Shown piece after piece: positions 34,641 through 51,189 of a stretch of 64,000 nucleotides of DNA (the stretch's first letter is position 1; each line of letters opens with the position of its first letter). The DNA comes from Dryococelus australis (taxonomy: Eukaryota; Arthropoda; Insecta; Phasmatodea; Phasmatidae). The DNA is taken from NCBI GenBank assembly GCA_029891345.1, contig CM056999.1, positions 30,562,418 through 30,626,417 of the forward strand, in the 5' to 3' direction. Below the pieces are notes generated by a model. That model was given only the letters and a program-made list of their open reading frames with translations, was not told the DNA's origin and ran no database searches. Made by a program: the position numbers and the translations under genes.

Positions 34641-37600
34641 ATTAAAATTTATAATGGTTCCCAAATAAATTTATTCCATGCTGAAAGAAAAATGAAAACA
34701 CGCACTTGTGATGATGCAAGACAGTTAGTGCAGTGATGCCAAGATGAAAACTTATAATGTACCCTTCTACAATGAATTCCCATTGAAGTCCCAGCCTCAG
34801 ACCAGCAAAATTGACTTTAAGTTGTGCATTATTGTTGATATAGCGAAGCCTTTGCAATATTGAAACATTTCTCCGTGTCACATAAACATTATTCACTTAC
34901 AAAAGAGGATACGTCAGAGCAAGAAAACATAAAATTGTTGTGTTGTGTTTAAATACCATCAGATTGGCCAACATACATTCAGTAAGTCGCGAGGAAAAAT
35001 ATTATTTTGTGCAACTATTGAGAAATAATGGTGCTCTGTATGGTGCAGGTTCTCTAAAATAAATTACGAAACAGATTACCACACCACAAAAAAATGTTTC
35101 AAAAGTTTCAAATATCGTGAAATACAAATTTACGACCGCGTATCTTATATCATTTGTCGTATTGAATCCTCTGGCGGTACGGGCAATAGAGAGGCCAAAA
35201 GTGCACTTTTACTTTGTTTACATTCTCGCGTAGCACTAAACTACTCGCTGCGAAGTGTAACGACTTCACCACAGACGTGAGTACATTTTAATTACAATAT
35301 TAATACACGAGGATACATAAATTATGGCTTTATTTTTGTGGTGAAACTAAACAAAACTGTAGCCACGCCATTCATATTTTTGGCAGCACGCAACAGGAAT
35401 GCCAGACGATTTATTAACGTCGTGTTAATTTCAGTATACTACGATGGTACTGCTAGTGAAGATTTAGACCTCATTTAGTGCCGAAAATAAGAATACATGA
35501 CTAATACAAATGTGAAACTACCTAGTAGACAAGGTAAGGTTTGATACAAAGAACCGAAGGTATAATCACATCGGTTCCGGTTCGGTTCCTTTAAGAATAG
35601 GTGGTTCCAAGGAAATCACGAACCAAACATCCCACCACTGCTATTTAAGTCAAATTTTATAGTAAAAAAAATTAATTTTGCCTACTTTAAAAATTAATTT
35701 TCCACTTCTGTGTATAAACAGTATGTACCTGTTAGTCTTTCTTTACTTTTATTTCCACAGTAACATTTAGGGTTTTATTTACCACTAAATCACAGAATGA
35801 TACATGTCACATTTATAATACTGCTGCAGATATGTTAAATTAATTTTTCCCGTGTACACATTTTTATGAGTGGTACTTTTACTTTCCAGTGAAACAATGT
35901 AGTACACATAATATTGCACTCTCAATATATGCATGTAAGTGTTTTTGAAACAAGAATGCTAGAGACAAATTTTATTGACCGCTTGGGTTGAAAAAAAAAG
36001 TGTAAAGCAAGGGAAACCATACTGAATTGCAGTGTAAATGGAAGGAGTTGAATACATTGTAAACACAAGGAAAATGGTAGAACTGGAATAAACTGGTGTA
36101 TTTAAGGGGAAAATGTAATTGAGGAGAATATAAAATAGAGTTTCAACATGAACACAATTTTGCAGTCTGTATAAAATTATTTCATAACAATGTTAGTTTG
36201 AAATTAATAAGTTATGCACAGAGGGCTTCTATGTGGTGAGACAAAGTATTGAAAATGTAGGTTGCTATTACCACACATTTTTTTACAGTGAAAAAGTTTT
36301 TTGTACAAGCAAAACATATCTATTTCTCTGGGCAATGATTATTTTTATATCCTGGCAATTACTAAGGGTTGTTCTACGGTCTGATTAGTATACACAAAAG
36401 GGGGTTGGAAAACTTCTCTGTATAAATTTATTTTTATTATAAGCTTACCATTACTGCAAGAATAAATACAAAATCATCAATGTGGTAAATTGAGTATATA
36501 TATCTATACACTGTGTGTGTATTAGACTACGTATGTATCATTAAATACTAAAATGAAAGCAAACTTTTCTTTTCACAGTCCAAATCAGTTTTAAAATAAT
36601 ATGGTGAGTTTAATCTTTGCATCTACATGTATTAACTGCATATACCCAAATGTACACAGATTTTTTTTTTATATTTCTAACCCTACAAAATAAACATTTC
36701 ATACCATCAAGTAAAGAATGAATAAGAGATGTACAGTATCTTTACCAATGTGCACAAGAGTGACAAGTGGTTAAACAACATATTCATATTCTACTACTTT
36801 TCTTTTGGTAAAGGAGATTATGGTACACTCCTCTTACATTTTATCCACTACTGCTACTAGTAACATGTCCTACTAGCATGCTGCATCATGAGTCAATGGT
36901 GAAAACAATACAAATACCAATAGCGGGTTTTCAAAAAGTTTACATCACTTCTAAACAGTGGTGATAGAAAACTTCTGAAAGATTACCATCAAGAAGTCAT
37001 TGCATTAAGACACTGCAGTACACTGCAAAATGCAAACATTCAAATAATTGGTCTGCATTTAAACAGCACAAGTAAATTTTCCGTTACAAACAATGTGCAG
37101 ATAAAAAAGGCTTCTGTAATTCAATGGAAACTGTTAATTATATACTAAAAACAAAAATTAATGCTGTCCACATTTTTAACTCCTAACACTTGAAACTCTT
37201 CAATGTATTTTACCGGTTCAGACATTTACTCAAGACTGCCAAAATAACTATTATTAAATCATAATTTGAAACAAATAATATTTTGGAGTAGCAAAATAAT
37301 TACCCAACATTGATTCATTCCAATATATTTTATACAGTATTTATGTACACAACTTGTGATTCTACAGTGGGAGAAGGTTAAATAATTTTCTAGATAAAAA
37401 AAAACAGCTTTAACATCTACTTGAGATATAGTTAAGAATGCTATTGTTAGACAATCATAAAACTCTATTACCTTCTATTGCACAATGTATTGATCCCATA
37501 ATGTCTGATATATATTTTCTTGATTTTATAAAAACATGTTCAATGTATCTGAAAATTTAATGCTATAGAATATTTATGCTTTTATTACAGCAATCAAAAA

Positions 37601-38437
37601 TATACACGCGTCTAAACATACGTACTAATTACAACTGGAGACATGAGATTTTACTTTTAAGTGACACCACTTCTGCAACTTCACTTTGATAATTAATAAG
37701 CTTATCTACACCACATCAAAGTCTGGAATGAATATACCATAATATAAGGTAAAACTGTATATGTACATTCGTGCATAGGTATACATTTTAGAAATAACTC
37801 TTATTCCACACTTAATTGGTTCGGATATAGAGGCATTTTTTTCATCTTCAACCATAGGAAATACTGTGATAGTTTATTTCAACAGCATTAAAATAGCCGA
37901 GTTTATATAAGTGGCCATTACATGAGATGGAGGAAAACCAGCTCAAAATGCAAGGATGTGTAAAAGCTCACTATTATATAAAACAATAAGTTTAATTTTA
38001 CTGCAGCACATGTCATCAAAAAATGTACAGTTGTGAAAATAATAGCCACCTCCTAATATTGCTACAATAAATACACTGAAGTAGGTACACAAAATGGGTT
38101 TCTTACTGCATTCCTTGCAAACCTTTTGCAAATATACTATATTTTACATTAATATGGTTGTCATTACTCATCCAGACCCAACTGTAATACGTAATGTCTG
38201 TGAAAGAATTACACAACCAACAATTTAAATGTTAAAACCAGTTCCCAGTATGGACTTAACTGAACATATTTTGGCATGTAGATGCTTTACTTTTAAAGAA
38301 GGTAATTATTTGACGATAAGTTAGATTAAAAAAAAAAAAAATCTGGTTTTGAATCACTTTTGCTTCACAACATTACTGTTGAAGTGATTTCGCCAGAATT
38401 CCATCAAGTGAAGTGGGTATGGCAGAAGAAAACTTCA
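34641..38437. other. AT-rich DNA with one orphan hAT-like terminus
   Basis: No gene is recognised. Around 35555-35640 a GGTTCC-rich patch ends in AACATCCCACCACTG, the reverse of CAGTGGTGGGATGTT, a hAT-type terminus; no partner end was found. The stretch 35130-35290 is less AT-rich, with several CG dinucleotides, but has no open frame. Confidence 0.4.
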
Positions 38438-38944
38438 GAGAGCATTATTAGTTTCACTGCTGCATGAGCATCCAATTATATTGGAAAATGGAATGTACCC
38501 TCAACTATAATATAAAGGCAAAGAAGAAAGTTTGGGTTAGATTGACAGAAGAGTATGCTGCAGCTGTTGGTAAGAAAGTGTATACCATACAACTCATCAA
38601 ATTGTTCAATAATATGAAAGCTCTTGCCAAGAAGAAGACATTTGATGGTAACCAGCAACAAACGAGCACAATTGAAGTGTGAGAAGAGGTGATGCACAAG
38701 TTCTTCAGTAAATAAGATAATCAAGTGTTCTACAAAGGGGCATGTCTCCACTAGTACTGAAATGATTGCTGGACATGCATCAACTATGGCACCAACCAAA
38801 GGTGATGTTCAAATTGATAACATCTTAACAAAACAAAAGGTGAAGATACATAAAAATATACAAAGAGCAATCGTCTTTGAAAAGACAACACAAAGGATTT
38901 GTAATATCTCAGTTGCAAAGAATAGTTTTTTGGTAACAATTTAA
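38438..38944 (+). pseudogene. Myb/SANT-like (zeste-type) DNA-binding domain relic
   Basis: The first frame (38438-38510) gives LVSLLHEHPIILENG. A stop and frameshift follow, and the frame at 38464-38682 then gives KKKVWVRLTEEYAAAVGKKVYTIQLIKLFNNMKALAKKK. Together they resemble a Myb/SANT-like domain of the zeste type: a helix with L..L...hp.i, the K..aW..l..ey.......yt..q...lfnNmK.raKk core, common in transposon accessory proteins and many insect repeats. A TGA ends it at 38682. Further in-frame words to 38944 (KIHKNIQRAIVFEK) may be its tail. Most likely a dead transposon or retrocopy fragment. Confidence 0.5.
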
Positions 38945-39663
38945 GCTCAAATAGCTGCATGGATTGATAAAGTAAGGAAAACACGGTTGTGAGAAGTCAA
39001 CTCAAACAGACTGTTTTGACTATGAAGAATTTTCTATTTTTTCAATCACTGCATGTGTGGTAAACCTGTAAACCTGAAACAATGACAATACTGTACAAAT
39101 AACAATACCTTAATAAATCTTGCCCTACTTCGTCACCGAAAAAAAAAAGTTTGAACAAAAATGTGCAAATATAAAATCACCTAACTATAACATTAAAAAT
39201 GCTAGATTACGCAAATTGAGTGCACACAAATGAATGTGCACCTTTATAGGCCTTACATGCACATTGTTTACAATTATTTAACTTATTTTGGTTTGTATTT
39301 CCTTTACTTACTTTTCTAGTGAGAATCAATTAAAAATGGACTTTGTGTTCATTGAAAGTTAGGTGGTGCTTGAAGTTTAATTTTTCTTGTGACAAGGGAA
39401 ATTGCATAAAACTCTGAACTTTGTGAAGTACCATTTAATTTGGAAAACATCTGCTTTAACATAAATATTTAAATTGTGCAAAAAAACACACACCTAGACT
39501 TTACACAAGAAAAAGCTTTACTACAATTTTTGGATTTGGGGGGTTGAATTCAGTCTACCCGATCCTACAAAATCAGCAATTTTAAAAAGTCATTCTCGGA
39601 AACCATGACACTTCGTAAACTTGGGCCCTATTGGATTCTTTGTTTTGTTTATAAATGTTAAAT
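38945..39663. other. No recognised feature
   Basis: AT-rich sequence with no open frame of note and no repeat boundary that I could identify. Confidence 0.4.
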
Positions 39664-41000
39664 ACAGTTGACCCTTGAATTTGTGACTGTCCAAGGTTCT
39701 CAAGAATATTGTCACAAATTTGCTATTGTCCTAAATCGAAACTGACCAAATTTCTCCCCTAAAATTAATGTTTAAAGTGTATTTCAAAATTAAATATTGA
39801 TTTGGTTTGCTACGCACTTATTTTCCTAACAGAATTGTGTAAACTCCCCTTGTTGCCAAAAATGTTAAAAACATCCAGCTACCCAAAGTTTTACTTTTTT
39901 TAATCATCTCTGGAGTAAGACTAATGTATTTTTTTTAAATTACTGTAATTTCAGTGTACTAAAATGATACCTCAGATGTGTGTACCTGACCTCCTCTTAT
40001 CATAAGTGTGGGGCATGTAATTTTTACAGAGCGCAATACCCATTTCCACAGGCTTCTTGCAGGGAAATCAGAAGGTACGTTTTTCAAATATTTATTAATT
40101 TCCATAGATACCCATCTTCTGAACAACTGATATCCTGCAAGGATTGCCAATTAATGCTTAAGCACCAAATATTTCTATCCCAGAGTAAGCGCCAAGTGAC
40201 AAAGGAAAAAAATCAATGGATATTTTTTAAATTGAATTATTAATTGCCCCTATTTCATTATATATTACAAACACTTTAAAAGGTAGACAACTGCCAATTA
40301 AAACAAATTGTTGTAGGCACAATTTCCCATGCATAGCGTTCATAAAATTGAAACTGTGAAGCAAGAGGCAAAATGCAACCATCAGGGTTGAAGGTATAGG
40401 TTTTGACTATTTTCTGGTGATATAAGTTTCCTCCCCTTATGTGGTTGGTGGATGGGCTGTGGTTGCCTAGCAACCAGAATGGCACCCTTGTCTCCTCCCT
40501 CTCATAACCAGCCAGGTACAGATAACGGGACCTATGGAGGAACGGCATGGGCTGTTTTTTCAGTCTCTCCCCTCTTTACCAATGCACATTGAAAATTATG
40601 TGGACAGATTTTGATTAATTACCCCCCCTTTTTTTCTTTTTAAAGTTTTTCGTACAGTTGCATATCAAGCAGAGGCAATGACATTGCTAAACTTATATTT
40701 TATTGCTAGTCAATACATATTTGAATAAATTTTCATAACTTCTAAAATTTTTGCCAATATTTCTTTATTTTTTAATTAAAATTTTTGGTATTTTTAACAG
40801 TAGCCGCGAACAACCTCATCAAATCGCTACACTCGTATAATCCGTAAACGTGAAATTGGGTGTGGCCAACACTATTGCTATGTGTGCAGCATCGAACATG
40901 GCTAAGCAGTGATAATGGTGCGTAGCAGGGGAAAGAGGAATGCTCAGGGCAAAGAAGGTTTTGGCTAATTTTGGTCCAACTTTTCTTTTGTTAACAGATT
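39664..41000 (+). repeat. Tigger-like repeat fragment
   Basis: Starts CAGTTGACCCTTGAATTTGT, a textbook Tigger-type terminus, preceded by TA. Blocks match 32115-33180 (see that entry). CCGCGAAC and AATCCGTAAACGTGAA at about 40803-40855 resemble subterminal Tigger words, but a matching right terminus was not found. Confidence 0.5.
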
Positions 41001-44000
41001 GTGGTCAAGCGAGTGAGGGCAGCAACTCAAATCGTATATTTTATTGCTGTGCTCTAACAAGCACATTATTTTTTACTGAACTTAGAACAAAATAATTTTA
41101 CATTTTATCTCTGGGCCTCTTTTGCCTATGACACCTGTGACTATTTCAGTGATAACATAATCAGTAAAAATTTCTCCTTTTGGGGGTTCAGGAATTAACT
41201 ACTTTTTATGAAGATTATCAACCAAATAACATAAACCAATGTATTAATTCACAGGTATTTATACTCTTAATCACATTTAATACTAGTATTTGATGGATAA
41301 ATACTGTAGAATATAATTTTCTAAGAAGCGAAATTTGAATATTGTATTTAAAAAGCACATTGGTGTGTTCATATTTACATAAAGAAACAAACTGGCTGAA
41401 AACAGAAATTAAGAAGGGCTTTCAAAGAGCTTAATTTACAGTATTTCAAATGGATATTTTATATGAAGATGAGAAACACAAGGCTTGTTATACAGGAATG
41501 ACTTACTTTTTGGTATTTTGACAGTGAATGTACAGACCAACAAGGAAATTACCCAACAATTGCAGGTTTTGTTTTGCATACTTTTTTCAAATAATTTTCC
41601 TATTGTTTTTCTAATATCCAAAAATAACATGATTTTATCTCCTCGTATTATGGAACAGTCTTAAAGTGACAAGAGCTGATAACAGTTTCCTGTAAAATAA
41701 CCATTTTAGACCCACAGGAATGTTAATATAAAAGGAATAACTGATAATAGTAAAAAGAGTACCAAAACACATTTTACTGTAGAAACAAGTAAAAAAAGTG
41801 GCTTCAATATAGTGTATGCACTGTTTGAAATTTCATTATGAAAATCATTCCTAAGTATCACAATATGTATTGTAAGTTTTTCATATAATTCACCCGTGAT
41901 TAAACATCCTTGTCAAACATGAATATATATTTCTGAAAAACGAAATAGTTTTGTCAATTTATGTAACTACACTGTTCTAAATTTGCTTAATACATACTTT
42001 TAGACATTTCTTATGCCAAGTTCCTAGTAGTCAGCACTCGAGACTTAGCAACAGGTAATTTCAAATCACATAGCTAAAACTGCACCACATTAACACTACC
42101 CTATCCAAAAATTTTCAAAACAGGACTTGAAAATTTAATTTAAACCATTTTAAGGCTTTATTTGATATGAAACACGTGACATAAGTAAATCTTATTTAAA
42201 ATGATTGTTGTTCCATGTATCTTCATGCTTCAAAACTACATTAAACAACTTTTTTGGTTTTGAACTTCATATGGCACTAGTGCAGTTTAATTATATTCAA
42301 TATTTAACTGAACTTCCTCCATCATATACTTTAACTGGAACACACTCACAAAAACCCCACAATGTTAGTATTTTTTGCAGTTTTACAAGTACATATTTTG
42401 ATTGGTTTTTGAACACTGGGTTACTCATATCCACTTACTTATTTAACACATCTTTGCCACTAAAGGATTTTGCTTAAAGGCTCTCTGTGGCCTAAGCCCT
42501 GCATAGAAAATACTTTCCTACCCACGCTGTATACTTCTGGCACAAAAAATTAATGCAGTCACAGACAGAACCAGTAAAATCTCATTACTGAGTAGGCACG
42601 AACATCTTCAAATCTCTGCTAGCTGTCATATTTAGGATCCCTTGTTGTACTAAGTACTGAGACTCCATTGTATTGAAGCCCAGAAACTGTGAAATTGTTA
42701 CGAACACAAAGAGTTACTTGTATGCCAACTCATGCTTATGTGCACAAAAAACTGAAGCCAAATTAAATTAATTCAGTGTCCATCAATTAAGCACGACAAT
42801 TTTAATACAATGATATGGCATGGAAATACTTTTCGTTCAGGACTACCAAATATACTGGGAGCTTTGCTCTGCCAGTCGGCATGACTGCAGTTAGGCGACG
42901 GGAAATGTTCATCAAAGGTTGATTTAAAAAAATGCTCAATTATAGGGCCAGTGAAAAATGTTAAATAAGATGGCCCAATTTTGGTGCCATTTTGATATTA
43001 AATTAACTATATTTTCTTGTAATTATGACTAAAATTTTACAAAACTACTAGGTTTAGCTAGCACGAAAACACAACAGAAGCATTATTTCAATATAGTTTC
43101 ATTTCAATACTGTGCACATGTCTGTAATGATGTTAGGTAATGTACTGAGAAACCATTCTCTACGAACCTTAGCTACTTATATTCAGACCCTTAACTGCAG
43201 AGCTAGAGTATTCATGAAAATCATTTTACAGTAACAGAAAAATTCCAAGAAAATGATCATCATTAGCACTTCCACTCCCACTGAAAACAACTTGCCTACA
43301 AGCATTTGGTGCACTGATAAAATAGACAGAAAAGGCAATGTTTTTATTTGGGTCTGTACATCTGAAGAATCAAATTCATAACTTTCAGTAACAATGTTTT
43401 CTCTTGGGTCATATAACCTTCCAACACCTCATTCACTTTACCAACTACTCATGCAGATGGAATTACAGTTGCAATAACCACCAATGTCTAACAAAAATTT
43501 CTGCTGGAAGAGACTTCATTAATCTTTGAACATTTGTGCAAAATAATTTTAAATAACTTAAACTACGTGGCAAAACTGCATTCACAGTATAACCCACATT
43601 TACAGTTTTTACTTTTCATTTTACACAAGACGTAGTTTTTTATCACATTTTTACACACAATTTATTTAGTACCAATTCTATCACAACTTGCGTGGGAAAC
43701 AGAATTTTTTCCACTTTGAGTACACACAACAGACGTAGTACCTACATTCATATATACATACTTCTGTCTGTGTGTATGTACATATGTAGTACCTACATAG
43801 AGGAGAAAAATTCTTACACTGCTGAATATTGGGGTATTCATGGAAAACAAATGTACACACCCATTTAGGTACAAGCCCTAAAGCATTGTATGCAATTGCA
43901 GCATGGCTTCATCATGGTTGTAGCCACAATGGTAAAATAAGGTATAGAACAAGCCCAAGGTGGAAAGAAGCCACCTTGTGTCCCAACATTGGACTGTAAA

Positions 44001-44574
44001 TATGACTATAATAAATGACCTGGATAGAATTTGAGATTAGAACACTGTTTGTGTAAAAAAAATGCTTTCAGATGTTTCTACGCATCCTCAAACCAATATT
44101 TAATGCAATTAGATTAAATTTAAATTGTGTAGCGTTGCACACTATGCATTTTTAAACTGTTTTTTTTTTTTTTTTTTAATAATTATTTAAAAATCAGATT
44201 TTGGTCAAATTCCACGTTTATTTTGTTAGTGAGTGCAATATTTCAAATTTTTCTTCAGTGCCACATGGAGCGGGAACAGCTTACCCGTTTTAATTCGTGG
44301 CCATATTTGATTGGTTATCTTCTAGTGCGTTTGCCATTTCTGAAGTTGTAGACAGGTTTAGTCAATTTGAGATAAGAGGTTTTTTTCAATTTCTTTTGCA
44401 GTTTTGCTGTAGTAAGCAGTATTTATTCTAAACCTTTTCTGCGACGCACTAGGGTTTGGCCAATCATAGGAATTTGTGTACAGGGTTTCCATACGCAGGA
44501 GTGGGAGTAAACACAGCGTTTGGAAGGTATTTGAAACCTGGGAATTTCTAATTTTAGATTTGTAGCTAGAGTAT
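41001..44574. other. AT-rich DNA, no gene seen
   Basis: No codon-like frame or motif. A small patch at 43734-43800 has the word GTAGTACCTACA twice, flanking alternating TA/TG sequence. A run of about 20 T lies at about 44159-44178. Confidence 0.4.
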
Positions 44575-44582
44575 TTGTCCTT

Positions 44583-47848
<3,266 letters not shown>

Positions 47849-48030
47849 TCAATCAGGTGCATTGTAACGATACTTGATATGGGCGTTATAGCCACATCGT
47901 CGCCAGTTTATCAAACACTGCACAACCCACGTAGTTGATACCAATGGTATTTTATTAAGTTCTGATTCCCTTACAACTTCTTCAAAGCAGGACAGATCTG
48001 TTAAAATCACATCCGGTTTTGCTGCCAAAT
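47849..48030 (-). CDS. TP53BP1: Terminal exon of a 53BP1-like BRCT protein
   Basis: 182 bases: a 3' splice site, 60 codons including the split one at the junction, and TGA at 47849-47851. The peptide has KPDVILTDLSCFEEVV, then IPLVSTTWVVQCLINWRR, then GYNAHIKYRYNA near its end. This fits the last half of the second BRCT repeat of 53BP1: a beta strand ending VTD.SC, the W of the BRCT core followed by VIQCLI, and the closing G...H.KY. That tandem BRCT pair mediates binding in DNA double-strand-break signalling in the nucleus. The exon start is set by the acceptor TTCTCTGTTCTTTTAG just before 48030; the intron is phase 1. Other BRCT proteins (PTIP, Rad9/Crb2 types) are possible, but the QCLI...KY ending favours 53BP1. 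Upstream exons were not found in the window. Confidence 0.78.
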
Positions 48031-48046
48031 CTAAAAGAACAGAGAA
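48031..48046 (-). promoter_or_regulatory. 3' splice acceptor of the 53BP1-like exon
   Basis: The minus strand reads TTCTCTGTTCTTTTAG, a good polypyrimidine tract ending in AG at 48032-48031. An ATG further up at 48055 lies inside the intron and is not a start. Confidence 0.75.
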
Positions 48047-48496
48047 AGTGGACAAGTTTTATTATCCAGTTTCAAAAATTTATACAATAACTTAATAAGA
48101 AAAAAGTTATAAATTGTGACACAAACAGTGCTTCACACAATTAGTGTCATGATGCTACGAGGATGCCACGATAAACTTTATAGCCTCATTGACACTATCA
48201 CAACTTGACATAGTTCAGTTCTACCAAGTGACTACTTACTTAGTGGTCAGGATTGCTAAATACAGGCAACACTATCTATCTTATAGTCTACTTCATAGTC
48301 TGAATGATGATAATTGATAAACCGTAAACTAACTTTACAGAAGCCAGAAATATGAAATTAAAAAATTCACTACTTTCACTTGATTTACAATTAATTTTGA
48401 TCTTGCTTCACAATATAGTGCATTGTATGTACACTTGCCTTTCAAACATGCTACTGGCACACAAGTGGTTTCTGTGCCACCTTCACCATTAATTAA

Positions 48497-48620
48497 GGGC
48501 CCGTGGTGGCTGAGCGGTTAGCCTGTTTGCCTCCCACCAAGGCAGAGTTTAATCCCCCCAATTTGACCTGCCCTTTCATTCCAGTTGAAACTTTGGATGA
48601 GTGTGTATTGTTACATTTGT
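48497..48620 (+). repeat. tRNA-derived SINE-like element
   Basis: TGGCTGAGCGG at 48507-48517 matches the RNA polymerase III A box, and AGTTTAATCC at 48546-48555 is a degenerate B box at near-tRNA spacing. No acceptor stem can be drawn, so it is not a tRNA gene. A body with GGATGAGTGTGTA follows; a similar GGATGAGTGTAAT occurs near 18320 after another B-box-like word. It lies in the inferred last intron of the 53BP1-like gene. Confidence 0.6.
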
Positions 48621-50280
48621 GATGTGTTGCAGTTCTGAAAGTTTCATAAAATGTGTATGTGTGCAATATTTAATATTTAAACAATTCCCAACTTATGATT
48701 ATATAGTTAATACATCACCATGTATGTCGCTCATCTTGAAACAATAATGCCATGAGAATGTTTTATACTGCTTGTGAAACATTCCTTGAGTGTTAAGGAA
48801 TACGTTAAAACAGTACTATAACATCTGCACCAACTGTTTAATTTGTAAGAACTGATGTAGCAAACAGTTATTACTAGCGTTCATGAATATCGTCCAAGGT
48901 AAGTAATTTGGGATAACATTAGATTCTGCATTAAATGTGCAGATGCAGGTTCATGAAATACAGTGTCATAGGCTAGGTATTATGGTGAAGTTGCATTCAC
49001 GTCAGGGTACACACTGAAATTTTATAAGCGATAAGTAATTTTTTTGCAAGCAAAGCATTACGCCTTAACAAACATTAGTGCAAGAGCACTGCTACAATGG
49101 GCTGATGTTAACTGCTGAACACCCTGCTGATGCTGACTGCAGTGCAGATTGTCGCTCTTTGCCTGCTACAATGAATGCTGATACCCTGCTGGCGAGTGTG
49201 GTTCAATAAACATGCTATAGGTGGCACGGCAACCGTTTTATTTAGGTCCACTCATTTTATTTTCATGCATATTTGATATGCAAATTACATTTTTACTGTT
49301 TAAGTAAAACATACATAGTATTTTTATTAAATGTTATTACAGTAATTACTATATGTACAAAATATTAGTTTTCCAACCTTTATTTACGCCTGTACAGATC
49401 AACTTCACATTTCACTGGTTCGTTCACTGTGACACATTTATTGGTAGAGAATCAAGTACACCCTGAAGATTGGCTGCTGATCAGCTGCCAACTAAGAGTT
49501 AAGAGTTGGTGAATTAGGTCACCATTGCACTGCACATTGTCAATGATGTCGCTGGTCACATGGGTTAATTACATTTAAACATGAATTATACCCTTAAATT
49601 AAACATATACCAAACAATTAAACATGAAAAATACCCTTAAATACATACACAGAAACAAAGCTCTCAATATTGCATGCAGTAATTAAACAGAAATTACGCT
49701 GATACACCTTTAACATAGGCGGATGGAGCCTGATTCAATATTGCGCGGACCAGGTGGCCTCTCCACATCTTTCCTCCTTTCTCCTCTATTACATTTAAAA
49801 ATCCACAAGGGAGCAAATTATTAAGTTAAGCAGAAGCATAATGCTGGGGAATGTCGGGCAAAATGTACGCAAGGCAAAGTTTAACTGGTATACTTTAAAA
49901 ACTGTGTGGCTGGATAGATTTTCACAAAACATGCAGCGAAGGACAAGTATTACTGTGGAAGTATGATGTTAAAATTTGGACCAATTCTGTTCAATCATTG
50001 AGTTGTGACAACTGTTTTCGTAACTCATAATGTAATCGGTGATGCATGATGCTCTTGGGAACAGTCTGAAGCTATGTTACGTCTAGAGCTAGCTCTTAGT
50101 GTGCAGGTCCATCACACAAAAAAGGTCAAACTGGCTGGTTTAATTCACTTTCAGGCAAGGGCCCAACCAGTGTACAGGATGGTTCGAGTCGCCTGGTGGG
50201 TAGGTACAAAATTGAGTCCTGGCTTGGCTACATGACAGGTGGCGTGACTGCAGGTCACCTGTTTACCTGCGCTGGTACTC
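48621..50280. other. No recognised feature
   Basis: Mainly AT-rich. From about 50100 the GC content rises. No open frame with codon character and no terminal repeats were identified. Confidence 0.4.
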
Positions 50281-51030
50281 GAGCGGCTAGGCTGTCGAGT
50301 CAGCCTGGCAGACTGGTACTGACAGCTGGCGGTGTTGGTGGAGCTCGCTGATCCTCAGATGCAGCTGCTGCTGGAGCTGCCGAAGGACGTCCGGGCTGGG
50401 CTGGTGTTGCGGCTCCCGTGGAACTACAGGCAGGCTATGTCCAGCAGAACCTCTTCTCCGCACTGAAAAGCAGCAACCACGGGGTGTGGCGTCCCTGGCA
50501 TCTTCTTGGGGACTGAAAAGCGAGATAGGGAGGGGGATGGGGGGGGGGGGGGGGGGGGGGGGTTAGCCCCACCAACTGTCAGGCAGCTTGAGCTCAGTCC
50601 CAGGGGTTTACTTCTTGGCAGAATGTCTTATCAGAGAGAGTGCAGCCCCAGGTAGCTTTGTAAATTGCAGTGGCCTTTCTCTTCTGCAGATCCTTACCAC
50701 CTCTTTTGGTGAAAGGCATGGAGAGGGTGCTAAGACCTACTTCACAAGAGGGCAGCATGAGACATTTGGTCCCTGGCTGAAGTGTTCTGCCGCAATGACG
50801 GCTGGGCCGACGCAGAGCAGTACCTTTATCCCAACGGCAACACAAGCGGTGCAGTGGCTGGAGGTTGGGATTTCTCTTAGTTGCCCCGCGACAACTGTGG
50901 GTGAAGGCTCTAGGGCGGTCAGGCCCACCCAGAACCGGTCTAACACTCCACACTACCTCCGGCAATTTAGTCGGTGTGGTGGATGGAGTGCAAACTGGAC
51001 TGGTGGTCTAAGCTCCCTAGGGGTTGTATG
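50281..51030. other. GC-rich block with a 24-G run
   Basis: A sharp GC-rich island. It holds an uninterrupted 24-G tract at 50539-50562 with further GGG runs upstream. Open frames on both strands (147 codons plus, 50588-51031; 123 minus, 50594-50965) overlap and match nothing known. Composition resembles the LTR-like patches elsewhere in the window, so a retroelement fragment is the likeliest reading. Confidence 0.4.
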
Positions 51031-51052
51031 ACTAGCGGCTGGGACTCTGCCG

Positions 51053-51076
51053 TTTGGTACACCATGGTGCACCAAA
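51053..51076. repeat. 24-bp palindrome, one mismatch
   Basis: TTTGGTACACCA and its complement TGGTGCACCAAA meet at CCATGG; one pair out of twelve fails. It could be an inverted-repeat remnant of a DNA transposon; it precedes the transposase relic by about 110 bp. Confidence 0.6.
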
Positions 51077-51189
51077 TGAGTAGGCGTCAGGCGTTTGTGT
51101 GTTTTGACGTACGCGTCCCTGAAGGGGTGTCCGCAGTCCTACACTAGACGGTAAAATCAGTTGGTTTAAAATCTCTGGTGCAAATGCTT

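Noticed and set aside
35130-35290. Possible promoter from raised CG content
   Set aside because: No open frame, TATA or initiator context could be tied to it, and a hAT-like terminus lies nearby.
47849-48055. ATG at 48055 as the start of a small BRCT gene
   Set aside because: It lies upstream of a strong splice acceptor; codons 1-8 do not fit the BRCT domain while those after 48030 do, so this is an internal exon boundary.
48497-48570. Possible tRNA gene from A and B box matches
   Set aside because: No acceptor stem or anticodon arm can be paired and the B box is degenerate; a SINE fits better.
50588-51031. 147-codon plus-strand frame and its 123-codon minus counterpart
   Set aside because: Both strands are open in a GC island with no domain; likely retroelement-derived non-coding sequence.
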